NCBI GenBank assembly: GCA_030278955.1
Contig: JAOANR010000002.1
Coordinates: 23,484,057 to 23,548,056 of the forward strand
Source: Hygrophila difformis
Lineage: Eukaryota; Streptophyta; Magnoliopsida; Lamiales; Acanthaceae
Direction: 5' to 3'
Length of the DNA: 64,000 nt
The notes beneath the pieces were generated by a model that searched no databases, had not been told where the DNA came from, and saw only the letters and a list, made by a program, of their open reading frames with translations. The first letter of the stretch is position 1. Each line of letters opens with the position of its first letter. The translations under genes were made by a program, and so were the position numbers. Positions 19,747 through 31,515 of this stretch are shown in pieces.

Positions 19747-21995
19747 TGTAACACCCCGGATTTGATAACCCAGGCCGAGGTGTCACCGCCGCATCACCCT
19801 AGCAAGACACGGATCCCCGAGCTCGCTAAGGAGGTGCAAGGCTTATGGGTATGCAAAGTTTTAAAATATTCAACAATGAATCCGGAATCCAGTAATACTT
19901 TAATCAAGTACGGTAGTAAAAATCATCATGCATGGATAAGGTAAATGCAGCGGAAATGTAAGGAGACCACTAACGAGGCAGTCTCAAAGATAGTAGGACC
20001 ACTAACGAGGCGATCCAAAAAGATAGTAGGACCACTAACGAGGCGATCCAAAAATACAGCGCGCGAGATCACTAACGAGGCAATCTCAGATAGTAAGGAG
20101 ACCACTAACGAGGCAGTCTCAAAGATAATGATAGCATGACGATCGGCTCAGCCTAGTGAATGGGATTTTTCGAAAGTTCGTATTTCAAAGTTATCAAATG
20201 ATCGATATCGCGTTTTCAAAGTTCGAGTTTTCTCAAGTTCGAAAAATCCTATTCGAGGCAGTTTACGCCTTTCTTAATTAAAAATTCGTCTTTTCTCCAA
20301 AAATTCTGAATTTTTACAGTAGTTCAAAAACACACACACGAACAACTTTCATGTTTTAAGTTTTTGGAAATAAGGTTCCGAAGTGAGTCGAATTTCGAGC
20401 TCATTGCAAGGAATAATTTCTGTCTTAAAAACTGTTTTCGTCACAGGTTCGTGCGACGCCGATTAAAAATTCATTTCAAAACCAATCGATGTGAAATTCT
20501 TACAGTAACTACACAACACGTTAAGGAACAACTTTCATGTTTTAAGAATTTGGAAATAATGAATTCTTGGTACTCAAAAATCGATTACACTCACTGCATA
20601 CTCGCGGCCCTTAAAACAATTTTAAAACAGTTCGGAAAATTCGGCCGTTTGGCATACCAAATGAACACCAAAATCCGTGAAATTTTATATGCATAATCTA
20701 GACACAATTATCTACAACTTTTATTAAGGAATGCAAGGTTAAATCATTCAAAAAATGGGTGAAAAACATGCACCAAGTTGAATATAGAAATCTGTCTCAG
20801 TTTTAAAACGTTCGGTTCGATACAGAAAGTTCACGGTGGGATTTGGGATAGCAAAACTCAATGTCAACGGCTGAAATTTGGACACAAGATAGATAAAGGT
20901 GTTAGGAACAACTTTTATGTTGAAAAGTTTTCGGTTTGAATTCCCGAAGGTCGAGTTTTAGGCGAGTCTTTGAAATTGGACGAAAATAGGGTTTTTGAAA
21001 ACCGATTTTTGTTACAAGCCTATATCTCGAGATTTAAACAACAAACAACCACAAAAATTTGTGAGTAAGGTTTTAACTTACTTAGTTAGAGAATAGGGTC
21101 GCTGGATTGGGTTTCCGGACGTCTTAGGGTCACGACGAACGGCCAACTTCTCCGATCGCTTTTTGTTCATTTTCCGACGGAAAATCGTAGTAAGGGAAAA
21201 GGGTTAGAATATGAGTTTCTGAGGTATATGGACGAATTATAACTTTGTACAATAGCTTACCAAGAGTCTAGAAGTCAGGGGCTTGTCCCGGTCGTCCCGT
21301 CGTCGCCGGAATACTCGCCGGAAAGTGGTGTCGAAGGAGTTTTGAACTTGGAGAGGAAGTTGAGGGTGGAGGCTTGAATGTTTCTGAAAACCTAGGGTTT
21401 GGGACACCCTATTACCGTCCTATAGCCTTCCCTAAGGCTGGGTTTCGGTTGCCATGGTTAGGGGTGTTGTTTTTGGCAAGAAAATCACCATGGAAGGAAA
21501 GTTTACACCTCCTGCACCTCTGGCGCGCTGGTGACGCGCACATAGGCTTTTGTCCGCGCGGAGCACGCGTGGTCTGCCCTGGAGTCGCGACTCCTCCGTC
21601 CGCGCGGTGGCCGTGCGGCGGCGCGCGGAGAGCGCGGGCCGGCCGGACCGGCCGGTTCGGCGGTCCGCGTGTTCCGTCGGGTCTTTCCTTGCTTTCCCCT
21701 ATCGGTTTTCTACGTGTTAGCTCGATTCCTTGGGTCGTCTCTGGTTCGGAATCTTCTCCTTAAACTTGTTACGAGTCCGGCTTATTGCTCGCAACATTTC
21801 CGTGTCCTAATTAGCCTAGTCTAAATTGGTTCCAACTCCTCCTATCGTCCTTGTGATCTATTTCGTGATTTATTTTGTGATTTATTTTGTGACTGAACTT
21901 AGAAATTAGTTCCAAGCTGCCTACGTACCCTGTGAAGGGATCAAGTCATGACGTAGTTCAAAACAATTTGAATTTGTTTTTCCTCGGGTGTTACA
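19747..21995 (-). repeat. 5' (right) LTR of element B, with 504-bp deletion
   Basis: Near-identical to 12,749-15,501 except that sequence equivalent to about 12,963-13,467 is missing, including part of the hairpin array. The breakpoint near 19,960 lies at a GTAA microhomology. The LTR ends CCTCGGGTGTTACA at 21,995, next to the GAATC TSD. Confidence 0.85.
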
Positions 21996-22000
21996 GAATC

Positions 22001-23046
22001 GATCTAGAAATGGGTGAAAAATATGCATCAAGTCGAGTCAATGAACTGTCAAGATTTCAAACGTTCGGGTTTTATACAGAAACTTTACGGTACGATTTGG
22101 GGTATCAAACCTTTATGAAAATGGCTGAAATTTTGACACAAGATAGATAAAAGTCTTATGAATAAAATCTATGTTGAAAAGTTTTCGGTTTGAATTCCCG
22201 AAAGTCGGGTTTTTGGCGAGTTTCTAAAATTGGTCAAAAATAGGGGTTTTGAAAACCGGTTTTAGTTACGTGCCTAGATCTTAAGTTTTAAACGACAATA
22301 AACCAAAAAAATTGAAGATTAAGGTCTTAACTTACTTAGTTAGGGAATAGGGTCGTTTTAAGGGCTTTTCGGATGTCCTAAGGTCGCGACGAACGGCCAA
22401 CTTCTCCGATCGCTTTTTGTTCGCCCCCCGACGTGAAATCGTAGCAAAGGAACGAGTGTTAGATTTTGGATTACTGAGACTTATGGACGAAATTAAAACT
22501 ATGACATAACTTACCAAGGTTCAAAAAGGCAGTGACTTTGTCCCGCTCGTCCCGTCTTCGCCGGAATACTCGTCGGAAGGTCGCCAGAAGGTCGTCGGAA
22601 AGATGTTTGGCTTTGGGAGAGATTGAGGGTGGTTGGGGGGCTGCTGAATGGTGAATAGAGTGGGGGAGGCAGCCCTAGGTCGGGTAAAAGCTTCCCCACT
22701 CGTCCAATTTACTTACCAAAGTCGGGAGGTGAAATTTTGGCAAGAAATCGCCATGATCGCGTGATCTGCCGCGTTCAGTGCTCCCACGCGGAGTTGGCGC
22801 GTTCCCGCTCGGCCAGCGCCTGGACCTCGGTCCGGGCGCGTCGTGCGATCCATCGGGTCCTTTCCTCCTCTCTTTCGGACTTCCATCCTTCTACATTTTC
22901 GGCTCGATTTTCCGGGTCATTCACGGTTCGAATTTTCCATCTAGAATTTATTACGAGTTCGGGTTGATGCTCGTAACATCGCCGTGCGATAATTTATCTA
23001 ATTAAATTAGTTTCGATTTCTCTTAACAATTTTCCCGGGTATTACA
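22001..23046 (-). repeat. 5' (right) LTR of element A, second part
   Basis: Resumes at GATCTAGAAATGGGTG after the second GAATC and matches 5,545-6,601 of the left LTR. It ends CCCGGGTATTACA at 23,046. It includes the CpG block (22,745-22,860) and a donor-like GGTAAGT (plus about 22,509-22,515). Confidence 0.85.
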
Positions 23047-23972
23047 TGCATGAGTATGCACGCATATTGGGGCTCGGGAATTAAATTAATGTTGCATTTT
23101 ATTAGACTTAAACTACATACTGCATTTTGACCATGTTTGTAACACCCCGGTTTTTGATAACCCAGGCCGGGATGCCACCGCCACACCTCCCTAGCAAGAC
23201 ACGACTTTTTCGAGCTTGCTAGAGAGATGCAAGGCTATGGTTTCAGTGTTTAAAACATTTGAATAAGTAAACAACCCATCGTATATAACTTGAAGTTAAT
23301 AATAAGTTGCAGCGGAAAAATAATATCTAAATATAAATATATGTAATGCAGCGGAAATATAAATACGGCCTACATAGCCAAACACACAGTAAATAATTTA
23401 AGTCTAATAAAATGCAACATTCACAGTTGTTAATTTAGTTCCCGAGCCCCAATATGCGTGCATGCTCATGCCATCTCTCCATACTCTATAAAGAAAAATG
23501 AAACAACGGGTTTTATCAGTATATAAAATACTGAGTAAGTTAATTCCTAATGTAGCAATAAAGGGGTTTTAAAATTTTAATAATTAAAAAACTTTTTTCT
23601 TAAGCATGCATATCAAAAACATGTAATTCGACTAATTAATAGACATTAATTTAGTACACATATTCTCATAGCCAAATTAAGTTTAAAAATGAGAATTTAA
23701 GGCATAGGCACAATTTTAAAACATGGCATATTAAATAGCATGAGTAAAGACATAATTTAAGAATAAGATAGAACATAATTTTTAAAAAATTTTAAGAACG
23801 ATAAGAATTTAATTTGTATACTTGAACATGCACTTAAATTCATAAATAATAATTTAAGCACGGTGTAAATTTAAGACATAATTTAAAGACATAAATAAAT
23901 AAATAAATACATAAAAAGGATTAAGTGTTTTAATTTTTTCCGTTACGTCACCATCTCAACAATATTTAGTTT

Positions 23973-24220
23973 AGCCGGCGATCCGGCGGCCGCAGCCGTT
24001 TCGTAAGTTTCTGTTTAGCCGGTGATCCGGCGGCTGCAGCCAATTTAATAAGTGTCATTTAGCCGGCGATCCGGCGGCCTCAGCCAATTTAGTAAGTTTC
24101 ATTTAGCCGGCGATCCGGCGGCCTCAACCAATTTATTAAGTTTCGTTTAGCCGGCGATCCGGCGGCCGCAGCCGTTTTAGTAAGTTTCTTGTGTAGCCGG
24201 TCGTCCGGCGGCCGCAGCCG
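23973..24220 (-). repeat. 44-bp tandem hairpin array in solo LTR D
   Basis: Six units starting at 23,973, 24,017, 24,061, 24,105, 24,149 and 24,195, i.e. 44-46 bp apart. Each contains GCCGG-CGAT-CCGGC. In variants the loop changes (TGAT, TCGT) while the 5-bp stem is invariant. The units are spaced by AT-rich linker with AAGTTTC. Confidence 0.82.
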
Positions 24221-25844
24221 TATCCGCCATACCCAGTAACACTCCGGAGCCTCGGGAAACTCATACGGATTCTCTCGAGAGTGTAGGCCATATATCTCAT
24301 GCCGTTTTGGCGTAGTTTTTCATTCAAGTATCTTGCGTCCATTATAGGCACGCCGAAAAAGGCTAGAGGGCACCCTGCAGAGCACTCACCCTCTACCTAA
24401 GTATCCGATATCGTTTCAACTTAGTGTAACGAGGTTTTTGAAAATATAACTTTAACGTATTTCAAGGTTTCGATCGTTTGTTTCGAAATTTCAAAATCTC
24501 ATCAATTTAAAATCGTTTGACGTCACAGTTTACGCCTTTTTAAATTAAAAATTCATTTCAAGGCCGATAAATCTGAAATTTTTACAGTGTATCAAAAACA
24601 ACCTAACGAAAAACTTTCGTGTTCTAACAATTTCGAAATAAGGTGAGGAAACATGTCAAAAATCGAGTTTGCTACACAAACAGTGTGCTGTCCGGATTCA
24701 GTTTTGACACAGTTCAAAGATTCGACTTTTTGACATATCAAATGGACTCCAAAAATTCTGAAATTTGGTGGACATATACTAGACATGATTATCTACAACT
24801 TTTGTTTACATTACAAAGGTTAATTCGGACTAGAAATCATAGAAACATGCTCATCAAGTTCGGACACATATGCTGTCAGTTTTTCGAAAACGTTTGAAAA
24901 TACAGTTTGTGTTTGACGAGATTTGAGGTAGTAAACGTTGATGAAATTTTCTGAAATTTTTACACAACATATCTTAATGTGTTAGGATCAAAATTCTAGT
25001 TTTGAGTTTTCCGGTTTGAACTATAGAAATAGGGGTTTTAACCGGAGAAAACGCGCAAGTTGGGGTTTTTAGGTTCGATTTTTACGTTTCGTTACGAAGT
25101 CACTAATTTGGACGCCCCTAAACCACCCGTATTGATATGAAAGGAGTCAACTTACTTGGTATGAGTTATAGGACATCACAGGGTCGATCGAGGTGCCTAC
25201 GATTGCTACGAACGGATCTACGCAACACGATTTCTTCCTCCTTTGGCCACGAACGAAATCGGAAGGAAAAATTCCGTAGTTAGATCGAAAGTTTTGATTT
25301 TAAAAGACGAATAAAACTTAATCTACACCTTACCAACAATCTAAAACCTTGAATCCTTACTCCACACGCTTCCTTGCTCGGATTTGGTCGCCGGAAAAGG
25401 TCGCAACTCAAGAACTCTCTTTTGCCGAAGATTTTCGAAAGGGAAAAGAGTGGGCTGTTGGGAGCTGATTTTATAGGGTTTTCGGGACAAGGGTTTCGAA
25501 CCGGGGGGGGGGGGGGGGGGTAGGGAGGCAGCCAAATCATCTAGTATCATTCTTAGATTTAAGATTGTGCATAAAAACCAATGTTTTCCTAAATGATTGC
25601 TCAAGAAAATAATATTGTCACTTTTGGTGATCTCTTTACTACCCTTGCACTTATCTTGTCATCAAATAAATCTTCTTACCTAATTGACTTGCAAGAGACG
25701 TCCAAACCCACCCCAAATTCAAGCAAATCATTCCCAAATACACTTACCATAATATGATCCATTGACTTGTTAAATAACTCATCAAAATAATTAAATTATT
25801 TTTTTACTACTAGGGATTTATTAAGGGGTATTACAAATATTAAG

Positions 25845-25875
<31 letters not shown>

Positions 25876-26291
25876 TATTTATATATACCAAGTGTCCTTT
25901 ATAATAATAATCATAATAATAATAATAACAACGGAGTTCATTCGGGTAAATTATCGGGTTATAATTCCTATTTTAAATTTATTTCGAACTTGAAAGATTC
26001 GTCGCCTATTCGCTCCCGTGCAATAATTTATTTAATTAAATTATTCCCGACTTCACGGGTTCTTAGAATTAAAATTCTCTTGCTCTTCATTAGTCATAAA
26101 AATGCTATAATGCATTATCCTCACTTAATTATAAATTCTCAATCATTGCCGAAGATCCTCAACCTACCACCCCATTTCCTTATTTCAAAAATCCATATCC
26201 ATTCATTCCATAATCACTTGTTGCAATGCCTCATTTGCTAAATTTAACCAAATCCTATCCAAAACCTTATACATGTATATTACTAGTAACT

Positions 26292-26292
<1 letters not shown>

Positions 26293-26368
<76 letters not shown>
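26293..26368. repeat. (TAA)n microsatellite
   Basis: About 25 uninterrupted TAA repeats. The Leu-rich minus-strand frame over it is an artefact. Confidence 0.95.
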
Positions 26369-26369
<1 letters not shown>

Positions 26370-26886
26370 TGGGAGTAGTAGGGATTGAAACCAATTGGAA
26401 TGTTATTATCAAGTAATGGGGGAGTGGTCATATAAAATAAATTAGCAATATATATAATGTTCTTTAATTAATTATAAATTTGAACATTAAAACTATTGAC
26501 AATAAATTGGATTAATATTAATATGATAACACAATCATCTATTTAAAATAATTTATAGGTAGAATTATTAATTATAATATTCATAAAAGGAAAACAAGCA
26601 ATAGTAAAAATAATACGTTTTTTTTATGGAATTATGGGGTATTACAATGTTGGCCCTATTTATACTTCTGTTGCTATAACTATATTTAAATATTGCATTC
26701 CGCTGCGACTTAGATAGTACTATGTAATAATTTTTACTATCTATTATTGAATGGGCTGTTTGAAATGTTTTAAATTTTGAAATACCTTAGCCTTGCATCT
26801 CTCAAGTGAGCTCGAATGAAGTCATGTCTTGCTTGGGAGGTGTGGCGGTGGCATCCCGGCCTGGGTTATCAAATCCGGGGTGTTAC

Positions 26887-28401
26887 AAACAACTTCCGTG
26901 TTTTATGTTTTTTTAAAATAAGGTGTGGATCTAAGTCAAAAATCGAGTTCTTTGCAAAAAAAAAAAATACACAGCAAATGAAGTTCAAAAATTATGAAAT
27001 TTTACAGGCATCTACAAGTTTTGTTTGTATCACAAAGTTTGTCTGACCGGATCTATTAGAAAAATGCTGATTAATTTCGGATATAAAATCTGTCAGATTT
27101 TCAGAAATAACAGAAAATGTAGAATATACCAGATCAGATTTGAGGGTTCAAACGTCGACCAAAATTTATGAAATTTTGACACAGAGTTCTTTAGAGTTTA
27201 GGAACAACTTTGTAGTTTTAAGTGTTTAAATTTGAATGCTCGAAAAGGGTCTAATAGTCAGATCTCAGAAAACGCACCTAAAGGAAAACATCGGGGCAGT
27301 TTTACGTATTATGTTTAGATCTTTCAAACCACTCAACCAAGGGACTCCAAAATTGATATGAAAGGGATCAACTTAAATTAGATGAGTTCTAGAGTCCTAG
27401 GTTTCATTGGGACGGCCTCTGGAATCCGCAAATACACCTGAATCACTACGTCTTCTCCTCTTCGGGTCCGATTCACGGTTTCGAGGAAGAAAAACCTAAT
27501 GTTGGACTCAATACTCGATCAAAATGTATGAAGTAAAGTTCAAAACATCCCTTACCACTCACCCTATGTCTGTGGGGTGCCGAACATCGTCCAAAACATC
27601 TCCTTGCTCGGATCCTTCGTCGAAACAACTTCCAATTTCTCTTTGGTTTGAATTTTCAGATTTGGATGAAGGTAGAGATGGAGTGGGGCGGCTGGTAGGC
27701 TGCTTTGGCGCTAGGGTTTTGAGCTTAAATCAACCCTGACCTTCCCCAATCATTGTAAGGGAAATTTCCATAGTTACGGACTGAAATCGGGGTAAAATCC
27801 CGTCGATCACGCGCCTTGCCAACAACTGCTGTGTTGGCGCTCCCATGGCGCGGTTTTTGGTGATTAGCGCGCGACGGGTGCACGGCCTGGTCTGGGCCGT
27901 GCATCCGGATTGGGCCGTGCGATCTCCGTCTGGCCTTTTTGTCCGCTCTTTTTGCGCTTTTCTCCTTCCACGTTCTTGGGCTTAATTATCCGGTTACTCT
28001 CGGGCTAGAAATTTCTATTTCCAATCTATTTCGAACTCGAATTAATTCGCATTCGAAAACTGAAATTCGTCGATTATTGACTCCCGCGAAATAATTTATT
28101 TAACTAAATTATTTCTGACTTGACGGGACTCTTGGAATTTAAATTCCTTTAATCTTGAATTTAATTTCATTTCTTTTTGGGCTTAGTTCAAGGAATATTT
28201 TCGGGCTTCCTTTCCCTTTTTTATTCCATTTCGACTCGTCCAGAGTTTGGATTCGAATTTTTTAATTTATCGGCATGTCATTTCCGAGCAATAATTTATT
28301 GTAATAAATTATTTTCATCTTCTCGGAAATATTTCGGCCTTGTTCGATTAAGAAAATAATTTTTGTTCTTTTGGACGTTAATAAAAATCTCGGGTATTAC
28401 A
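26887..28401 (-). repeat. Partial LTR E of a minus-strand gypsy element
   Basis: The minus-strand LTR starts TGTAATACCCGAG at 28,401 and runs left to 26,887, where it is cut by the end of LTR C. It is the same family as LTR C: 28,180-28,400 is the reverse complement of about 1,375-1,580, with diagnostic CAATAATTTATTGTAATAAA. It has the CpG-rich block (27,790-27,940) and a donor-like GGTAAG (plus 27,551-27,556). No polypurine tract follows 28,401, so this is an outer LTR boundary. Confidence 0.7.
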
Positions 28402-29204
28402 TCTGATTTAACTAAATTCTCCATTCAATTTCAGATGAGAAAATTCACTCGCAATTGATTTCGATGATTTTAAATCAGGTTGACTCTATCTTCCAAAACC
28501 AGTTTTTAACCATGAACAGTTATATTTGCAGTATCTCGTGTCACTAGCAAGAGGCAACTCAAAGTATTATTATGTAATTAACATGAATTAACTCAAGATA
28601 CTACAAGAAATTTTGTTTATAATGAAATTTATATATGAAAAAAAAATTACAAAATGGATACTTGGTGATGGTAAAGCTGTTATTGATCTTGAAGATGTAT
28701 AATCAGATGTGATATTTCCAGATAATATTCTTGTAAACTATACGAACGATCCTATAACGGCAATTTTCGATAGTACATATACAAATATAAACTGCAGTAC
28801 TTTAAATCCAGATATTTTTAAAGATAGTGTTATACCAGCCCCTACCAATGAGATGATTGATACGATCGATGGAACATATGTCTGCAAATGAAAACGTATA
28901 TTTCAGTTCTAACAATATTTGTCAAGATGATGAAAGTATATATAGTAACAATGAAATATTTTCACATGTATATCTAGACACAATTATGTGGTTTGGATTA
29001 TCGAATCATGAGATAAAGTTGAAAGAGGCTGCATAGTCATACTCCTCAGGAATATAGATCAATAAAATAAATTATGCAATGGAAGCAGGTTGATAATAAC
29101 TAAGATACGGAACCATGGAATATAAACTAATTTTGGAAAACCATGAAAGTATAAAATTCATTATTAGTATAATGATTATAAGGCCCTTTGATTTAACTAA
29201 AATC
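28402..29204 (+). pseudogene. Helitron helicase (PIF1-like) fragment, degenerate
   Basis: Reading from about 28,655: KWILGDGKA, a stop, then IFPDNILVNYTNDPITAIF, PDIFKDSVIPAPTNEMIDTID, and after a frameshift near 28,885 ENVYFSSNNICQDDESIY and FGLSNHEIKLKEAA. The order (GDG-K, PDDIL-like, APTNE-VD-IN-like, YLSSD-like, GLPNHELKLK-like) matches the C-terminal part of plant Helitron Rep-helicases. At least one stop and one frameshift make it non-functional. The Rep domain and a clear 3' hairpin with CTRR end are not seen here. Confidence 0.72.
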
Positions 29205-31248
29205 TCCATTTAAATCTCCAAGGCTCATCAAGGCAGCCATTGGAATGCTTCACAAACCTAAATTTATCCAAACTCATTCACCAAACCCCACCCACTTCAC
29301 TAATCCGAATTTCAGACTTCACTTGGAGAGTGGTGAGAGTTTGAGTGTTGTTCTTCATTTTCTAGGGAGTTGGTCGAATCTCTAGCCTGCCAATTTGATT
29401 ATCCACTAGGTAAGGAGGTTGTGTAGTCCCTACATCTATTGTAGATTTTATTTTCATGCCCTAAACATAAGGATTTCTGCCAACATTTCCAAACTAGGTT
29501 CATTCGGAGGATTGTAGATCTTGTGGCTGTTCTTGGGCGTTTTTCGGGATTCCAACTGAAAGTTTTCGACTTCCAATCTATTCAAAAGAAAGTTAATACC
29601 AAACACACCAAGATTTAGATGTTTTTTTAGTAGAATTCAAGTTCTAGATCCTTTTCCATCGAATGCCAAATCTACCAACAACTCGATTCTATTGCATGTT
29701 TCTATTGATCGTTGTTTTTGACTTAGATCCGTTCCCTTTTTGAAATATTTTCTAAACGAAAGTTGTTTCTAATACAATGAAGTATATGCCTGTAAATTTT
29801 CATAAATTCTGGAACTCGTTTACTATGTCAAATCCAATCTAGTTTAGCGTCACAATTGCTGTCAATTCTGCCATTTGTATAGTTCGATCTTGTAGAGGGT
29901 TTTAGACCATCCTATGATCGATTTTTCTTCTTAGGTTCTTCATGAAGCTATTTATTTATTTGTCAAGTTTGTCTCTATCAAATATTATGATTTTTGGAAG
30001 TGTATTATAAAAGTTATGAATTTATCACTACAGATTGTCTGAAATCGCCGAAGCATCAAAGTTTTAAGAATAGGGTTTTCTGAAATCGTGGTTTTTGGCC
30101 TAGAAGGAGTTCTCAAATTGAAATGGCTATTTCTAAAAAAAATACTTATTTTGATGTTTTCTAGCCACTGTGAATGTTTCGGAATTTTTAAAAATCATTT
30201 GCTATGTTTTCAAGTGTAAAAACGGATTCTGCTCATTTTTTAAAATAATGCTTCTAATTGCAAATCCTATGTTATGTTGTAACGACGATCTTCGAGTCGA
30301 TTTCCACTTCCATTTTGAAAACTTTGAATCTGTAAATTTCTCATCTTCGTGTTGATGAATTAGAGTTTGAATTTGGTATGGCATGAATAATTTCATTATG
30401 TTAAAATTATAAGTTTTGAAACTTTGTGAGTTGTGATCGAGTGGGATGCCTTATATTATTTTTTAGGGTAAGTGCACTTGGTGCAGCTCGTCCGGCCGCC
30501 CCCTCTCGTAGCCAAAACAGAAAATGTGATTATGTGATTTATGTGATTGTAAGAGTCTATACTCCTAGATGTATCCGTATGGGTTATCTAGGATTCCGGA
30601 GTGGTCTGTATAGAGTCACTACTTTCACGACCCTCCTGGGTACGAGTCCCAGAGGTTGATCCCAAAGGTACGTCCCCAGGATCGTTTATGTAGTTGAGTT
30701 CTTGTCGGTTCGATTCCCCAAGGACGGGGTGTCCTCGATCATAATGAACATTAGTAAAAAGTTCGTTCGGAATGTATAAGATTTTAATTAATTCCTTATC
30801 ATTAAATATCCGTCTTTTTAAATAAAAATCTTATTTTTATTACTCTCCTAAAACTTCTAAAATTTGTTGTGTTGCGCATTAACTTATGCAGTACCGTTTG
30901 TACTGATTTGTTGTTGTCTCTATTTTTCTCAGACTTTGAAGAGTAAGCATTGCACGGTGGGATGGGAATTCTTCTTACAAGACATGTCGCATTTAAATTT
31001 TTAAATTTCGCAGTGAACCTTGGACTATGTTTTGGCCGCATGTTTTGGCCCTGCTTTAGCTTCCGCACTGCTTTATTTATGCATGGTAGATTTTAACTTT
31101 GTTTAAACTTTCGGGCACTGTATGAATGATTTTAAGTATTTTAAATTATTGATGCAACTTAAGCCTTAGCCTTCTTTTAAATAAGCTCGATTTGATCTGT
31201 CTTATTCAAAAGGGTTAGGCGGTAGGTGACCAAAACATGGGTGTTATA
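29205..31248 (+). repeat. Truncated 5' LTR of element G
   Basis: Matches 54,105-56,136 of the 3' LTR, starting at TCCAAGG-CTCATCAAGGCAG. The first about 560 bp of the LTR are missing and replaced by the Helitron relic. It ends GGGTGTTATA. A donor-like GGTAAGG is at about 29,409. The copies differ clearly from each other, so the element is old. Confidence 0.8.
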
Positions 31249-31251
31249 AAG

Positions 31252-31265
31252 TGGTATCAGAGCCC
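31252..31265 (+). other. Primer binding site of element G (initiator-Met tRNA type)
   Basis: TGGTATCAGAGCCC, three bases (AAG) after the LTR end. Confidence 0.92.
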
Positions 31266-31515
31266 GAAATTTTTTTAAAAGCTATTATTTTTCGGCCCAA
31301 TATAGAGGCCCAAAAATATTAAGTATTATTTTTAAATATTTTTTTAAAAGTATTATTTCCATGGAAAGGGATTTTTTATTTTTAAACCCATGGAAAATAT
31401 ATTATAAATTTCCGACAAGTCTTTCCTTACAACATGAAATATTTGGTGGGATGCATATGCATTGACACACTTCTAAAAACATATAAAATTTTTAATGTGT
31501 AAACATATATGTTAG

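Larger units (their letters stand above)
12749..21995 (-). mobile_element. Non-autonomous Tekay-like LTR element B, nested in the LTR of A
   Basis: 9,247 bp, flanked by a perfect 5-bp TSD GAATC (12,744-12,748 and 21,996-22,000). Left (3') LTR 12,749-15,501 (2,753 bp); right (5') LTR 19,747-21,995 (2,249 bp, with a 504-bp internal deletion). The LTRs are almost identical where both exist (about one difference in the first 200 bp), so the insertion is recent. Inside are a pol C-terminal remnant, an intact antisense PF20167-like gene with a 5'-UTR intron, ORF0, and an iMet-type PBS. There is no gag, protease, RT or RNase H, so mobility would depend on a partner element. Confidence 0.88.
4037..23046 (-). 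mobile_element. Non-autonomous Tekay-like LTR element A (contains nested element B)
   Basis: Minus-strand element with left (3') LTR 4,037-6,601, internal region 6,602-11,240, and right (5') LTR 11,241-12,748 plus 22,001-23,046. The LTRs are 2,565 and 2,554 bp once B and one copy of its TSD are removed. The LTRs read TGTAATACCC...GGGGTGTTACA. The PBS matches the initiator-Met tRNA type. The left flank is TGGCA and the right flank TGCA, a TSD with one base lost. Inside are a pol C-terminal remnant, an antisense PF20167-like gene (frameshifted) and ORF0. There is no gag, protease, RT or RNase H. The LTRs differ by about 6% in the first 100 bp by eye, so A is older than B, as nesting requires. 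Confidence 0.85.
23138..26646 (-). repeat. Solo LTR D (TSD ATGTT), inserted in LTR C
   Basis: 3,509 bp, from TGTAACACCCCGG (23,138) to GGGGTATTACA (26,646), flanked by a perfect 5-bp TSD ATGTT (23,133-23,137 and 26,647-26,651). It contains no PBS, coding sequence or second LTR, so it is a solo LTR left by LTR-LTR recombination. It carries a six-unit hairpin array (23,973-24,220), a donor-like GGTAAGG (plus about 25,328-25,334), a G run of about 18 (25,503-25,520) and a (TAA)n microsatellite of about 25 units (26,293-26,368). Confidence 0.85.
1354..26886 (+). repeat. 3' LTR of gypsy element C, split by insertions A and D
   Basis: The LTR begins TGTAATACCCGAG at 1,354 and ends CCGGGGTGTTACA at 26,886. 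It survives as 1,354-4,036, about 23,047-23,132 and 26,647-26,886, roughly 3.0 kb in total. Removing element A rejoins GAAATGGCA with TGAGTATGCACGC; the same word order occurs in reverse complement in the related LTR D near 23,455-23,490, which supports the reconstruction. Features along the LTR are a CpG-rich dyad block (1,865-1,960), a splice-donor-like GGTAAGT (2,259-2,265) after a CT-rich leader, and a tandem hairpin array (3,489-3,682). No coding sequence is seen. Confidence 0.75.

Noticed and set aside
25800..25840. GGGGTATTACA at 25,837 as the right end of LTR D
   Set aside because: The flank there gives no TSD, whereas 26,646 gives a perfect ATGTT.
26203..26412. Leu-rich 69-aa frame
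   Set aside because: Translation of the (TAA)n microsatellite.
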